Source: Platycnemis pennipes | Taxonomy: Eukaryota; Arthropoda; Insecta; Odonata; Platycnemididae | Direction: 5' to 3' | Assembly (NCBI GenBank): GCA_933228895.1 | Contig: OW121854.1 | Span: 56,958,609-57,022,608 of the forward strand | Length of the DNA: 64,000 nucleotides | In this document: positions 33,700 to 45,882 of the stretch, piece by piece | Layout: every line of letters starts with the position of its first letter | Numbering within the stretch: position 1 is the first letter of the stretch | Made by a program: the position numbers and the translations under genes | The notes under the pieces: generated by a model | What the model saw: the letters and a program-made list of their open reading frames with translations, nothing else | What the model was told of the DNA's origin: nothing | Databases searched by the model: none

Positions 33700-33915
33700 C
33701 AGTTTTTCAAAGAACTCGGATGGGAATTGCTATCGGATTGTAGATTAACGTATGGAGTAAATTGGAAGGCGATCTCTTTTCCGGTAGAGTTAAACATTTT
33801 GCAAATACCTGCATATAGATTAACTGAGATTAGAGAGATAGACATGGATGGATCATTTGAATTTTCCCGCTGGTAATTACGGATCAGGCAGAGCGTCGTC
33901 AGCATCAGATACGAG
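33700..33915 (+). mobile_element. Tail-hairpin-type LINE, diverged RT C-terminus
   Basis: Frame FFKELGWELLSDCRLTYGV..., LNILQIPAYRLTEIREIDMD, then a stop and IRQSVVSIRYE parallels LLNELNWESLSDRRLKF, KNILRTPTYYGRLDHNHKIRE and RTIRDMN of the 62.5-kb copy. Collinear but diverged, so a different, older subfamily. Confidence 0.6.
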
Positions 33916-34586
33916 TGTTGTATACGCTTGTATCTTACTTTTCATTGTATTCAAAAATACTACGACGCTTCTCTGCTACCATCCATCCTTGGTTCTATGG
34001 TAAAAGTTTATCCCTTCTTAGTATTCTAAGGGTGCATTTTGCAAAGAAATTTCAATCCATGTCTTTTGCCAAGTTTCAGCAAAATCAGCATTAAGTACTG
34101 TTGTTGGCTCGCAGAATTGCGATTTTTAGGTTTAGTTAATGCAGCTATCCAGAAGGTGCCAATTTTCTCAGGTTTATTGTTTTCCAGCCATCCTTCTGCT
34201 TGTACGACACTCTTTGCTTTTATTTACATCGCCAGGGTGATTCCAATTGTTTTTTTGAGGTGTAAATGGACACTTATTCCACGCCTTCAGTAATGGAAGC
34301 CTCTGATCTGCAAAGGCAATAAATGAATCAAGCTCTTGCCAGCAATTGCTGGAACCTGTCCAGGGCGAGGAATTTTGAGACCATGCTTGTTTAATTTATG
34401 TAAATGAAGTAAGTTAGTTAGTGGCAGGGGTGACCCCAATCCAGCTCTCCATTATCCATTCGGTCAACATTTGTAATCAGAATCATATTGTCAATATGTA
34501 ATACCGATTTCACTGTTTCCTATTAATTTACCAAGGAAACACGACAAGTACATAGATTATAATTGAGAAGCTTTTTCGTAGTGGAA

Positions 34587-34753
34587 CGTCATCATTGAAA
34601 CTAATGAAAACACTTTTGTGACTTACAAAGTTTAATAAGACACGACTGGTTTCGGCTGTTAGACCATAATCAGGTCTGATGATTGCCGAAACCGGTCGTA
34701 TGTCTTATTAAACTGTGTAATTCACATAAGAGTTTTTTTTTGCTTCAATGACG
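34587..34753. repeat. Foldback hairpin element (copy 3), largest
   Basis: The core arms 34,630-34,656 and 34,685-34,713 pair closely (GTTTAATAAGACACGACTGG against its inverse). Weaker pairing extends outward to CGTCATCATTGAA and TTCAATGACG. The loop holds AGACC/GGTCT. Total ~167 bp, no coding. Confidence 0.8.
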
Positions 34754-34759
34754 ACAAAT

Positions 34760-35750
34760 TCATATGCAGTATTGATGTCAGCCTCCAACTAACGTGTAGC
34801 CGCACATTGTGCACCAATAGCATACAATTTTGTCGTTGGATACAAAACATGCTAGGGGGGTCTGAAACAAATATGCTACATGCGTTCTACATATAGAAGT
34901 TCATGCAAACATACAATAAAAGATTAAAAGCTAGTTTACCCATTCTAATTATCTCTCCGTAACTTCAATGTCATTGATTTATCCCTTAGTGTACGCGGAA
35001 AGTCTAATATTTTGATATTGATCTAGTCTAATAACACTTCTCTCACCTACGATCTACCACACTCATTTTATTTTATTATCTCTTCTACCATATCTGGAGT
35101 ATTCTGTAGATATACGCTGCTCAAGTTTACATGCAAAATATATTCTTGCCGGCGTAGTCATCGCAATATACCCAAATCGCTGTCTTTGGATAGCAGCCTC
35201 TCACCATTAAGGCCTCCAGTTTATGCACCAAAGAAGTTTGTTCTTGAGACCGCAACACCAACGTAGCTCGTACATTTGTATTCACGGAAATATTACGCCG
35301 CGGGCTAGCACCAAGCATTTTGGCGAACTTCAGCCGAATTGCCGTAGGAGGAGGCGCTTAGCGAGAAGATGAATTTATGCCACGGAATACGGGGCGCTAA
35401 ATTAGGTTATAAACTTTTAATGAAGCGTAGATAACTCTCTGTGGCGCCGAATGTCAGTCTTAAAGAATGAGAGTTGGCCTGGTGACTCGTGAGATAAGTT
35501 GTGGAAAAGAATGCAGGTAATGTGAACCGCCACGTTAGACGTAATTCCGAGGAATTAATGCGCTTATATAGAAAGGTCTTCTTTATCTATCTTTTAGTAC
35601 CAAAGCGTAATTTTTTTGTTTTAATGTTCAACGACACTGGCTGAAATCTTGTTAAAGGTGCTACAGAAGCTGATGTTGCATTGAACCATATTATTGACCC
35701 TTAAAACAGATGCTACGTTCACTCCCGAAGTGAGTTTCGAGATACTTCGT
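34760..35750. other. Intron stretch, no feature recognised
   Basis: Moderately AT-rich. No shared repeat or exon seen. Confidence 0.4.
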
Positions 35751-35759
35751 CGTCAGCTT

Positions 35760-36114
35760 AGCCCGTTTCACACGATACTTGATCCAACACTAGACCTAGT
35801 GTACTAGCCGCTACTTGATATTGAGGACGCAATCTAGCATGATTGGAATTCTGCTAGGAGGTTTCACACGATCATCGACCTTGTGATTGCTATGAAGCGG
35901 TTATTCCATATCATTCCATACTAATTAAAAAGTTCGCACAGCGTCTGTAACGTGACTTGATTGGTCGATGACTACTGGGCTACTGGGTCCTACTAGAAAA
36001 CGATAGTATCGTGTGAAACAGGCTAGTTTCCAGTATCGTGACGATACTGGAAAGCTAGAATACTTGCTAGTATACTCGACCTTGTGCTGAATCAAGTACC
36101 GTGTGAAATGGGCT
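35760..36114. mobile_element. 355-bp TIR element with 7-bp TSD
   Basis: Left end AGCCCGTTTCACACGATACT and right end (inverted) AGCCCATTTCACACGGTACT pair over about 45 bp. TCAGCTT flanks both sides (35,753-35,759 and 36,115-36,121). Inside, further GTTTCACACG / CGTGTGAAAC copies and a near-perfect hairpin (TTTCCAGTATCGT facing ACGATACTGGAAA, about 36,027-36,053) give nested palindromes. Non-coding; superfamily uncertain, since TSD length 7-8 would suit hAT or P-like elements. Confidence 0.85.
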
Positions 36115-36121
36115 TCAGCTT

Positions 36122-38046
36122 CCTTAGCCGGTTCTGGCAATATTGCGTATTATTGGAAATATGATAGATAGATGAGAAGACAAGATATGACGTTTAACGG
36201 ATGATGGATTAAAGGAAAAATACTCGGATGAAGAACTCGACGACTCGGATGAAGGTGAAAACGAAAGAAAATGAAGAAGAACGTGTTACAGATATTATTG
36301 AAAAAACTTCTGTACTCTTACCTAAACAGCTAGCCTCCAACGCAGTACGCGATGACTTGACAAGACAAGACTGGCCATACACCTTCACGTTGGATGCTTA
36401 CGATGGCAGTTAGTCGCGAAGGTTTTTATTTTTTTTCATTTTTCAAGCTGTCCTTGCTTCTTGTTCCATGCATACCCCTCCCATATGCATTGCGTGGGTT
36501 TATGCGCCGTTGTTTCGCGGAGAATGAGCAAAGTTGGCTTCTCTATTGTGTTCGAAAATTCACGTGTTTTATTCTTCCCGTGCTTGTGAATGGGATGAGT
36601 CAGCAAGTTGTCGACAACGAGCTAAGTTGGAGAAGGGTATGAATTAAGTTCGAGCCTTGACCTGACTCCTCCTTTAACTGCTGCTATCGGGACCAGCCAT
36701 ATTTTTCGTCAACCCAACACTTAACTATATCTTATGGATAATGGTCCGTCCAGGAAACATATGAAAACATTCCTCCTACGTTTGACGCACTGAGGCATGG
36801 TATATTGTTATCCATTCACTGAACATGGCGTTGATAGAATATACTTACATGAATCGATAAGATAACACCAACTTCTTGAGATCCTACCTGTATAAATGTT
36901 TAGAAGTAATTAAAATATTACCCCACCATCTAAATCTACCTCTATCGATAATTATTGCTTTTAATATCCATCCGAGGAAAAAAATGATTTTTTTCATTCA
37001 TGGAGAGTCTAAGCATTGCGCTGTGTCCACAATATTTGTGTGGCGAAAATATTCCTCTCGGTGGAAGAGTTGAAAAGAGGAAGCAGTTATCATGCACTAA
37101 AATCCATATTTGTGGCTGTTACTCCTGTCAGTGCCGTGTCTCCGCCATAATTTGTGATTGATGCCTCCAGCCTGGATAACGTGTGGTTAATTTGATAGAT
37201 ATTTATATTTGATTGTAGCTGGCTGGTTTATTTCTCCTTCGAAGTCTTCATAATATATTTTTCCGTCGTTCAGTTAGAACTCAGCGAACCGATGTCACGG
37301 TTTTTCTTATGTAATTCCACCTTACCCTCCCTACTAAGCTTCTAAGGGAGTTGGATATGTAATAAGATCCGTCACTGTCTGGCCTCGACTTCCCCTCCAC
37401 TGTTCTATCTGAAACGAAACCCGTGTTGAAAAAAAACTGGGCAGGGGTCCGCGAGCAAAGGAGACGACCCGCACGAGACTGGGTTGCTTTCCGGAGGCCT
37501 ACATAAAACATGTTGGTTTCGATGACAAAATAATAGAGGTAAAGCCCATGGGCTGATTGGAGATGCCTAGGTTGAGGTGTAGGTAGAAAGGCCATGCTGT
37601 TGAAGTTCATCGGTGAAGTTGTGTTTCGCAGCTGTGATTTTTAGTTCATGCATGTTTTTTAATAATTGCTGTACGAGTTATAACTATGAGGAGTGGTGAA
37701 ATCCATCATATTTTGTGGATCTCTTTGAGTTTAGTATATTTTCTGCGAATCTCAAGAAGTGAATTCCTGAACTCTGTTTACAGTAACGGTTTCTGCGAAT
37801 GGTATGCTCAAGTAGCTTGTTATTGGTTACGTACTAACTCTGTTGTTGTTATTATTTTGATAGTGGGCAAGTATCTGCTGAAACATTAGAGAGAATTGTT
37901 ATTTTATCTAGTGGAGAGTTATCAACTCGGAAAAGCTCTTCGATGCCTTCTGTAAATAACATCCGTTTTGTTCATAAACGCAATCTATTTTAAATGCATG
38001 TACAAGCACATCAGCGAGATATTTTTGTGAATGCCGGCAGTTAATT
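36122..38046. other. Intron stretch, no feature recognised
   Basis: Only short open frames. No shared repeat found. Confidence 0.4.
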
Positions 38047-38217
38047 TCTAATATCGGCTTTGGAAACGATTGGATGTGAATTAAGCGTATTATCTTCTTG
38101 CTTCACTAGATGGTAGTCGCAATACAGTCGAAGTCTAATATCGGCTTTGGAAACGATTGGATGTGAATTAAGCGCATTATCTTCTTGCTTCACTAAGCGG
38201 TAGTCGCAATACAGTCG
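38047..38217. repeat. Tandem duplication, two 87-bp units
   Basis: TCTAATATCGGCTTTGGAAA starts at 38,047 and 38,134; the units differ at only a few sites (GTATTATC/GCATTATC, AGATGG/AAGCGG). Recent local duplication in the intron. Confidence 0.85.
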
Positions 38218-39231
38218 CACCGTATTTTACGCGTCAGCATTGAATAAGTTAGATTAGTTTTTATGCGCATTCTCATTGTTCATGTACCGTGAAAGGTGAT
38301 GGTGGGCTTCCGCGCTTGGTCTCACCTTCGAAGATTTAATTGCGGCGAATTGACTCCAGGAATTTTTCTTCGAAGTCCCATAGATAGCAAAGATCTTACA
38401 ATTTAAGTGGTATTAACATGTAATTCGTTGTTCGTGCAAGATCATGAGCGTAAAATCGGTGATAATAGCCCATAATTCAGCGTGAAATCCTGTCATCCGG
38501 CCATTGGGGTGAAATTCGTTATGTAGCTAGGCCGGCGCAAATATTAATACCGAATCAAACCTAATTTTTTTTCATTTTCACCTGGAAATAATATCTGACG
38601 AAGAGGATCTCGACTCGCAATCGGAGGAGATAAGGACAGGAGAAGTGGAATCTTTCTACTGTATCTCTCTCTTACAAGATTTTGTTCTGTTTCCAACCTT
38701 AGATTAAACCTTTTGAGAGTGGTGCTCAAAGGCGTAGAAATCATTGAAGTAGAAGAAGAAAGGAGGGAAAGTTACATTTTTATAATTTAATGCAGAATTT
38801 TCAGAGTACATTTATCCATAATTGAAGCATTTTAATCTCGAAGTTTGGCTTGGAAACTCGACCAATGCTTTAAAAAAACGTGTTACTTTGAGGTCAGTGG
38901 AATTTATTTGTAAATAACTGCAATATCTTCACATAAGTCATTAAGAAAGGATAGCATTGGACTGAGAAATTTGTATGCTCGATCCAAAAATCATATTTAA
39001 AGAGATTTTAGGCGGAGTTTATGATAAACATGAGCAACATACCGATTACTCTGGCTACGTTTCTTTTGGGGAATACTTCATGCATGTTTCAGGTTATGCG
39101 ACTGGGGTTCGCGATGGCCTCAAGTTATCAGGATGCTGCATAACCACTTCATTACTCTCTCTCTCTACTGACGATGTAAATACGTCCTTGACAACAGTCG
39201 CGATGTGGGGAATAGCGCAAAAGTCTTCGAC

Positions 39232-39300
39232 CCGAATGCCATTCGTTGCATGCGCAGTCTTAGCGAGCGGACTCCGGATTCGATTCGCAAGCGTTATAGT
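39232..39300 (+). mobile_element. Possible tRNA-like SINE head
   Basis: CTCCGGATTCGATTCGC resembles a B box with an A-box-like segment upstream. Weak; directly precedes a GRPR LINE fragment. Confidence 0.25.
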
Positions 39301-39344
39301 GAATGAAGTATAATGAATTTGTTAAAAAAATATATGTGTATAAT

Positions 39345-39500
39345 AGAAGGGAAGATTGAAGGGAAGTTCCCGCGAGGAAGACCAAGGGGCATGTATATAT
39401 ACGACAAATAAAGAGGGCAGTGAAAGAGACAACATACCAGGGCATGAGGAAATTAACACTGTATAGGGCAGAATGGAGGGCTGCAGTAAACCAATCCTAG
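39345..39500 (+). mobile_element. GRPR LINE, RT C-terminal remnant
   Basis: Plus strand has FPRGRPRG then frameshifts, YQGMRKLTLYRAEWRAAVNQS and TAG at 39,498-39,500, then GATGGTGATGATGAG tail. Corresponds to the copies at 0.1 and 51.9 kb in opposite orientation. Confidence 0.65.
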
Positions 39501-39894
39501 GATTGAAATACTGATGGTGATGATGAGCGTTATAGTAAGCGGTCATTTATTTCTGCGAGGCTAGAATTTCGCTTTGTTGTTGGCTAGGCTTCGGTGACTC
39601 TTTGTCTTTTCGCGCAGACTATTACGAATGAACGCGGTGCCGCCGTGCTAGTGCAATATTAAAAATAGCACATTCACTTCACCGCACTTTGTCATTAATC
39701 TCAGTTTTTACATTTCGGTATCATTTCGTATTCATGTTCGAACCCGACAGTATGGTTTTCTGCTTAAGAATACCGAGTTGAAGTGGATGTTGATTCAAGT
39801 AAAGTTTCTCAATACCGAATAACTGACTTCTTTGTTGATCGTATTGTTATCAGTGTTCTACGTGATAATTTAGGGTTGCCGTGCTACCCTTTTC

Positions 39895-40092
39895 TTTTCA
39901 TGTGATAGCTTCAAATAGTACGCGTACTCATTCCATTCAAACTACCCGTTCTTCCCCCCCTTTTACCGATATACCGAACATTTTTCCACCAATCACGTCC
40001 TTCAAAATATCCACTCCTATTATCATACAATCTATCAACTTACTCTGCCCCCTTATAATTTCTTCACTCAACACCCTTTCAATATTTTATGA
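39895..40092 (-). mobile_element. GRR LINE 3' region, diverged
   Basis: CATTCCATTCAAACTACCCG, then TCACGTCCTTCAAAATATCC match the complement of the GRR block and EKVIK region of the 24.5-kb copy. Frames are broken and one CTAC-rich part is deleted. Confidence 0.55.
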
Positions 40093-40439
40093 ATAATTAT
40101 TCAGATTTCGATTTTTTCATTAAATTATTCAAACATTTGCAAGCAAAAGTCTCTGATTTTACTCTTTTAAACATATCAGGTTGATAAAAAGCAGTAATTT
40201 GTGCTAAAAATTCCAGCGTAGCGTCACAAAATTATCTTGGCTCCCTCTGCTGACGACAATTGTATCATACTGATTCGGTGACTGATTTCATGCCCAAAGA
40301 ATACGTTTACCCTTTAACTGTCCTTCTCCCTAAGAGGTTTCAACATTTTGGTACATAATATGCACGAGGTACATACATGGATTTTTAGGTTCTCCAACGG
40401 CTAAGATTGTATCGCATCGTCTAAGCTAAAGTGTCATTC

Positions 40440-40545
40440 TCAACACGAACACAACATCCACTTCCGAGGTGGAGTTTGAACCCAGAGCCCTTGGGTTTCT
40501 AGGTCGGCTTTTTATCGACCTGTCTACCGCGGTTAATTTATTAAA
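40440..40545 (-). mobile_element. tRNA-derived SINE, second copy of 28.3-kb family
   Basis: AACACAACATCCACTTCCGAGG parallels the 28.3-kb copy, and the B box (GGGTTCAAACTCCACC on minus) and A-box region (CGCGGTAGACAGGTCG) are in the same arrangement. Confidence 0.65.
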
Positions 40546-40734
40546 TTTCAATTAATTTAATGGAGTCGGGGTGTATCTTTACTATCTTTCTTTACCCTGG
40601 TCTACATTCCCACAAGCTATCCCATTTCTTAATTATCCAATCATTTCCCACCATTAAAATAAATAATAATGTAACTATAATAAAATAACTAGTGGTTTCA
40701 GGCGTAACTTTATGGAACCTATTCTTAATTGAAA

Positions 40735-40860
40735 AGAAAAATTAACTTTGTCACTCCACGTCAATTTATTTACAAACGACCCGGGTTTTTTTATGTAAAA
40801 CGTCATCATCAGGTGACGTTGGACGTCGAAACCCGTGTACATAATATATTTCCACACTTA
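40735..40860. repeat. Foldback hairpin element (copy 4)
   Basis: GACCCGGGTTTTTTTATGT faces ACGTCGAAACCCGTGTAC, with AACGTCATCATCAGGTGACGTT forming an inner hairpin. Same GGGTTT-CG and GTCATCATCAGG modules as copies at 0.1, 17.9 and 34.7 kb. Confidence 0.65.
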
Positions 40861-41546
40861 AAATAACAACGAAAACTATAAAATCAAAAATACTAACAGA
40901 AAGTTGAAAAAAATGCAACATAGTATAATCCTCCTTTCGTCATTCTCCAGCCTCTACCATATTCAGACCTGTATTTCACCTACCCGGCTCGAGAGGGCAT
41001 TAGTTCGGGCGTGTGCAACACCATATCACCACTTAGAACTTCGGGGGAGATGGAGTACTACAGTCCAGCCGGCGAGAGTTGTCCGATGACAGGCAGCGGG
41101 GTAAAGTGAGAGGTGGGGGGCAAGGTTGCCAGGTCAGAAAGGAAAACGCCCACGGCCAGAGGTAAACAAAGGGCTTCTGTAAAGAAAGGACGAAGGAGAG
41201 AGAGGTGAAAGGAAGGGAGGCGATAAGGATTACCTGTTTTGGCTCTTATTTGCTACTTCTCATTCTCCTCCGAAAATATTGGTGTCCCAGGTACTAGTAA
41301 GTGAAGCAAAAATACAAATATGCAGTACGAAAATACAGTTGCGAAATCACAGAAATAACTCCGGTAAACCAATTTAGGTTTCTTATTTGATTTTTATTAT
41401 TTCAAAGAGTTTAAAGACATTTCATTATGAAACAAAACGTAAATTCCATTCGTCATCGAACAAATTAAAATGCTTTGAATATTTTTTGTGTCGCAGTAGT
41501 GTCCCTCGGGCGCGTGCAACATAGTTTAATCTAAAGGAAATACGGA

Positions 41547-41625
41547 AATAATGTAGCCTCCGAGGGCACTCCGATAGCATTCCGAGGGCACGGGTTCGAT
41601 TCTGGCAGAGATTCGGTTGAATCAT
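41547..41625 (+). mobile_element. tRNA-like SINE head
   Basis: GGGTTCGATTCTGGCAG is a good B box; the A-box region CCTCCGAGGGCACTCCGATAG is atypical. Single copy seen. Confidence 0.4.
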
Positions 41626-41939
41626 CTTCCCTTTTTAAGTGATACGCGGAGAACGCTAAAAGCAATTGAATTGCTAGTTTGGTTAAAGTGATAGATTTAT
41701 TTTACTTAGTAACAATTACGTTACAATTTGTGCTCATTGATAGCTGCTGCCTTACCGTACACCAAAGGAGGATATACAGTTTAATTGTGGTACCCTTTCT
41801 AACCGCGACTTCGATAATCACAACATGGATTTCTGTTAATTTCACCTCGCCCTCTCGCGGCCGTGAGCTATCCTCCCCAACTTCTATTTTTCGCGAACCC
41901 TTTAATGCCCTCCCACCCTCCCTCCCCTTTGTTTTTCAC

Positions 41940-42590
41940 GCCGCTTAGCGCATTCCTCTGTCCATCTTTTTCCGAACCCCTCTCGCTTTTATTTTATTGG
42001 CGCGGCGAAGCATGAGGTTATTTCTGTCGTATTCTTGCTCTTAAGAACACACCTTCCCCCCTTCTCCTCCGTTCTCCCGCCTCACCTCCGACTGCTCCCA
42101 TGTAGGTGGCGACTTAACGACCTTCAACTGTTATGGCCGCCGTCTTCCTTCGCCACCTTCTCCCCCCCCCCCTCTCGTTTCTCTCTTCATTTCTCCCTAT
42201 CCTCAGAAAGCCGTCCCAGCATCTTTTTTTTTTCTTTCTTTCAACCCCCACCACAACATCGTCCTTTGAAGTTTGTCTAGCGGGCGTCAAATTAACGAAT
42301 TAGGGTCCCCTTTGTGAATAATATATCTGTCCCTCCACGTGGGGTCTTCTAAGAGTGATTTTTTTTTCTCTATAAACATCGTCCCTCTCGGTCGGGACAT
42401 TTCTAAGGTTTCGGTGACGTGATCGACGTGTCTACGGCAGGGATCGAGGCGATAGTGTTGGTCGTGTCTGGTGGCTTTTCCTCTTTTCTCGCCTAGTCGA
42501 TCGGTCTTGCGCTGTCAGCACTCTCGCGTCGAGTTCCCTCCTCCTGTTAATTTGCCTCGGGTGTCGCGTTAATTTAAATTGACAGTCCAT
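41940..42590. promoter_or_regulatory. Repeat-free pyrimidine/CpG-rich intronic block
   Basis: Long pyrimidine tracts (42,035-42,250) followed by CpG-rich unique sequence (42,410-42,560) including GTGACGTGATCGACGTG and TCGATCGG. Composition resembles the promoter block of the first exon. Candidate enhancer or internal promoter; no exon proven. Confidence 0.3.
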
Positions 42591-44560
42591 GCCGTACTTA
42601 ATGGGGGGGAGGCAGACAAGGGGATGTCATCGTGAATGTAACGTGGCGGATATTATTATCGACGGGGAGTTGGTATTTTTCTTGAAATATCTGTCGACAA
42701 TATCAAGTTATCTCGAATTCCCTTTCGTTTTCAATCCGAGAGTGAACTCATTAGTTTCTAGTTTCATGAGTTTTTCCGTCCATCGATTAATTAAGTCATT
42801 CCTGAATGTTGTCGATTGGGGTCGTGAAGGATGGCTGCGAAAATGCTTTCCCATGTTCTGCTACAGTCGAAGACACCTATTTCGTCTCAAGATTTCTATC
42901 TCTATGCGCCACAGTCCAATATATTTAGTCAACCCAAAAGCACCATATCACGCTAACCCGAAACTCACCTTCTTTCTTGATTTTAAATTATCCTTTCATT
43001 GTATTATAATCCGTATTTACTTTTTGTGGTTTCTTCGTTGATATTCTTTCTTGGCCATCATACTCTCGGAATGCTCAAAATACTTTCTGAGCGCAGCAAA
43101 TTGGGAAGCTCATCTCATCCCAGTGCATGAAAAACTATACCAAAAGCATGATTTGTTTATTTCAACTTAACATTCCAATAGATAGAAATTTTTTATAGAA
43201 ATTTTTTATGCAACGGATTTGTCTCATTTGGTTGTGGCTGCAATTGTTGACTGTTTCTCGTAATACCATTGGATCGTTTATTTTGGACCGATACATTGAG
43301 CCATGGTAAACATCACTTGAGAATCATCCAAAATATGGAGGACTGCGTTTTGGTGATAATTTTGGGCCAAAAACGTTTATCGAAATTCGAGGGGGTTGGC
43401 TCGCTGAAATCGATTGCAAACCGGCCACAAAAAGACGTGGATGGAGAGCGTTTTGAGGAGCAATGGGAAATGAAGTAGGGTAACAGAGGGGGAAGTTTTT
43501 GCGAGGGTAATTGAGAGAGAAGTATTGGTAGAAATATGTTTTAAGTGCTGCAACTGCTAAAGTTTGATCGTATGGCCTTTCCTAATTTGATGCTTACTTA
43601 ATTGCTAAGACTTACCTCCCTTCGCGAACATTTTCCTGCCGAAATGGGGTCGTTTGCCAATTTTTATACTGCCGAATCTGATACAATTTGTAAAATAAAA
43701 ATACCCATATTTTTCCGTTCTTCCATCCGTCAATTAGTAATTGAGTTATGAGCGGCAAACTACTGATGTTTTTAACCCTTTCGGAAAAGTGGGCGTGCAT
43801 GGGACTTAGTAGGTATGTCATCCACTTCGGCTAATCACAACTGAGCCCGCAAAAGTACTTCGCCTTATCACAATGGGGACACAGAGCCGACTCTGCCAAT
43901 AGAAGTGGTGGCGACAGGATCTGTGCGAGCAAACCCCCCACCACCTCCACTTCTTTCCCTTTCCGTAAAAGACGTTGGATGACGTAGTAAGTCTCAAAGC
44001 AGCTTGTTCGGTGGGTGTCACCTTTTGCTTATTTTAATTTGTGATTTATGAGTGAATGGCTTTGGTTAGAAGATTTTTTTTTCACTAAAATTAATTTTTC
44101 GTTTCCATGTAACGATTTTGTGTATAAAGTTACGATTTCTCTCCCATTGTGACGCCAGCATACCAGTTGCAAATGAACATCTACGAGCTCATTCTTAGCT
44201 AAGCGCCTTGCTGACCACATTGTTATCCTTCCAATTATCCTCTGTTGTCGACCACGATACCGAATTGGATTCTATTTTTCTTCCATTTAATTACATTTTC
44301 GGGCGTCTCTTTCTTCGAGTGAAAAAATATTTTTAACCAATTGGCTCGATTTCAACGTAATCCATTCTTGGAGCGAGAAAGGAGGGGCAAGGGAGAAAAA
44401 GAATAGCTGAACTGGATGATGATGAGAAAGTAGGCAGAAGATTTAAGGGCGATTAAATGTTGGAAACGTGGATATGCTGGTCTGGAAGTGAGGGAAGTAG
44501 GGAGTTTTTGTTTGAGGCTCGATTTTATTAATTCGCAAAGGAAGTGATGTTTTAGGCGAC
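42591..44560. other. Intron stretch, no feature recognised
   Basis: A 150-codon plus-strand frame at 42,589-43,041 has no domain and no supporting splice sites. No shared repeats seen over 2 kb. Confidence 0.35.
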
Positions 44561-45090
44561 ATATGCGCGCGGGGTATAGCAGCAGGCAGGGATCATCATC
44601 ACAGGCCTACCAACGTTAGCAGAAGAATACTAATTCGTGCGTTCCGTCGCGAAACGCGGAACTCCATACCGTGCCACGTCCCCTTTGTTCGTCTCCTTCC
44701 ATTCGGACTGGGTTTCAGTTCGCGAGGGGCCGCAAGTTCGTTCCCGCAGTTTTCCATTGACCTCGGAAAACATTAAAAAGTTGCATCTTCGCTCGTCCCA
44801 GTTTAGGCCCAGAGCTCACGGGTTCACACATCGCGTCTACTTCCGCGCGGCAGGCCCCTACCGCGAATTGACTTGTTTGTGCTCTACTTTTCGCGAGGGG
44901 CTCGGGTGACTGTCGCGGAGCATTATCCGTGATCTGCCGAGGCGTAAGCCGAGACCGCATTCAACTGAGTATGTACTCTTCCGTCTCGATTTTTTTTTTT
45001 TTTTACTTCTCCCCGACCGCGAGGTGACGCGTTGCGCAATCCTTTACGCAGCTGCCGCGGTAAAAATAACGGTCGCCATCTGATACTCGT
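44560..45090. promoter_or_regulatory. CpG-rich intronic island
   Basis: Dense in CpG (GCGTTCCGTCGCGAAACGCGG near 44,639) with no repeat signature. Overlapping frames on both strands. Candidate regulatory element about 24 kb inside the intron. Confidence 0.35.
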
Positions 45091-45882
45091 ATGTATGTAC
45101 TTTCTCCTCAGTGAGGTACGAATCACTTCGAGCGGAATCCATGGTCATCCATCATTCCTTGGCAGCATATTGGTCGTGCATTTCTTTTCATGTGTGTAGA
45201 TATCCGGGCCACGGAGGCGTTGAAACATACGCTTCGATTCACGTTTCTCTGGATAAGATTAGGTGTTCGAGGAAAAGTGAGATGCCTATGTTTACTGATG
45301 GTATTTTGGCTCCTAGCGCTATAGAGAGAAAGGAGGATAAATAATAAGCGCTGACAATGGGTGGAAGGTTATAATTTTCAATCTTTACATAGATATCAAT
45401 CACGTTGGCTTCATCGTTCCTTTCGTTAAGGGAAGAATACCTAATTCCAAAGCCGGGTACACTCCAGCATTCCCAGTAAAATACCTGCTCCTACCCAATT
45501 TATCGCCTATCCTAAATGGCGCAAATGACCTTAACTGTCGATCGTTTCACCTGAATAGCTACCAACCAATTCCGGTACTCTAAACCAGTTTTACCGGTAA
45601 ATTAATTATCTTGCTTCCGCGGGATGTTAGGAAATATGTTATATTACTGGTAACTCTGTAGAAATATACCTATAAGTTTTTTAAGGATATTTAGTGTTGC
45701 GGAATTGCATCTCTAAGTATCAGAGCGAGTCATCTCTATAGAAACTGTAAATAACGAAGTGAATCAGGGGCTTTTGGAAACTTTAGGGAAATTTTATGAC
45801 CGACAACCGATTTCTCGCGGTCAACCAATGTACTCACTCATGATTCAACCCAAAGGTTGGTTTTGATAAGTAAGGGTAGAGC

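Noticed and set aside
42589..43041. 150-codon frame as a nested gene
   Set aside because: No signal, domain or codon pattern; follows AT-rich non-coding composition.
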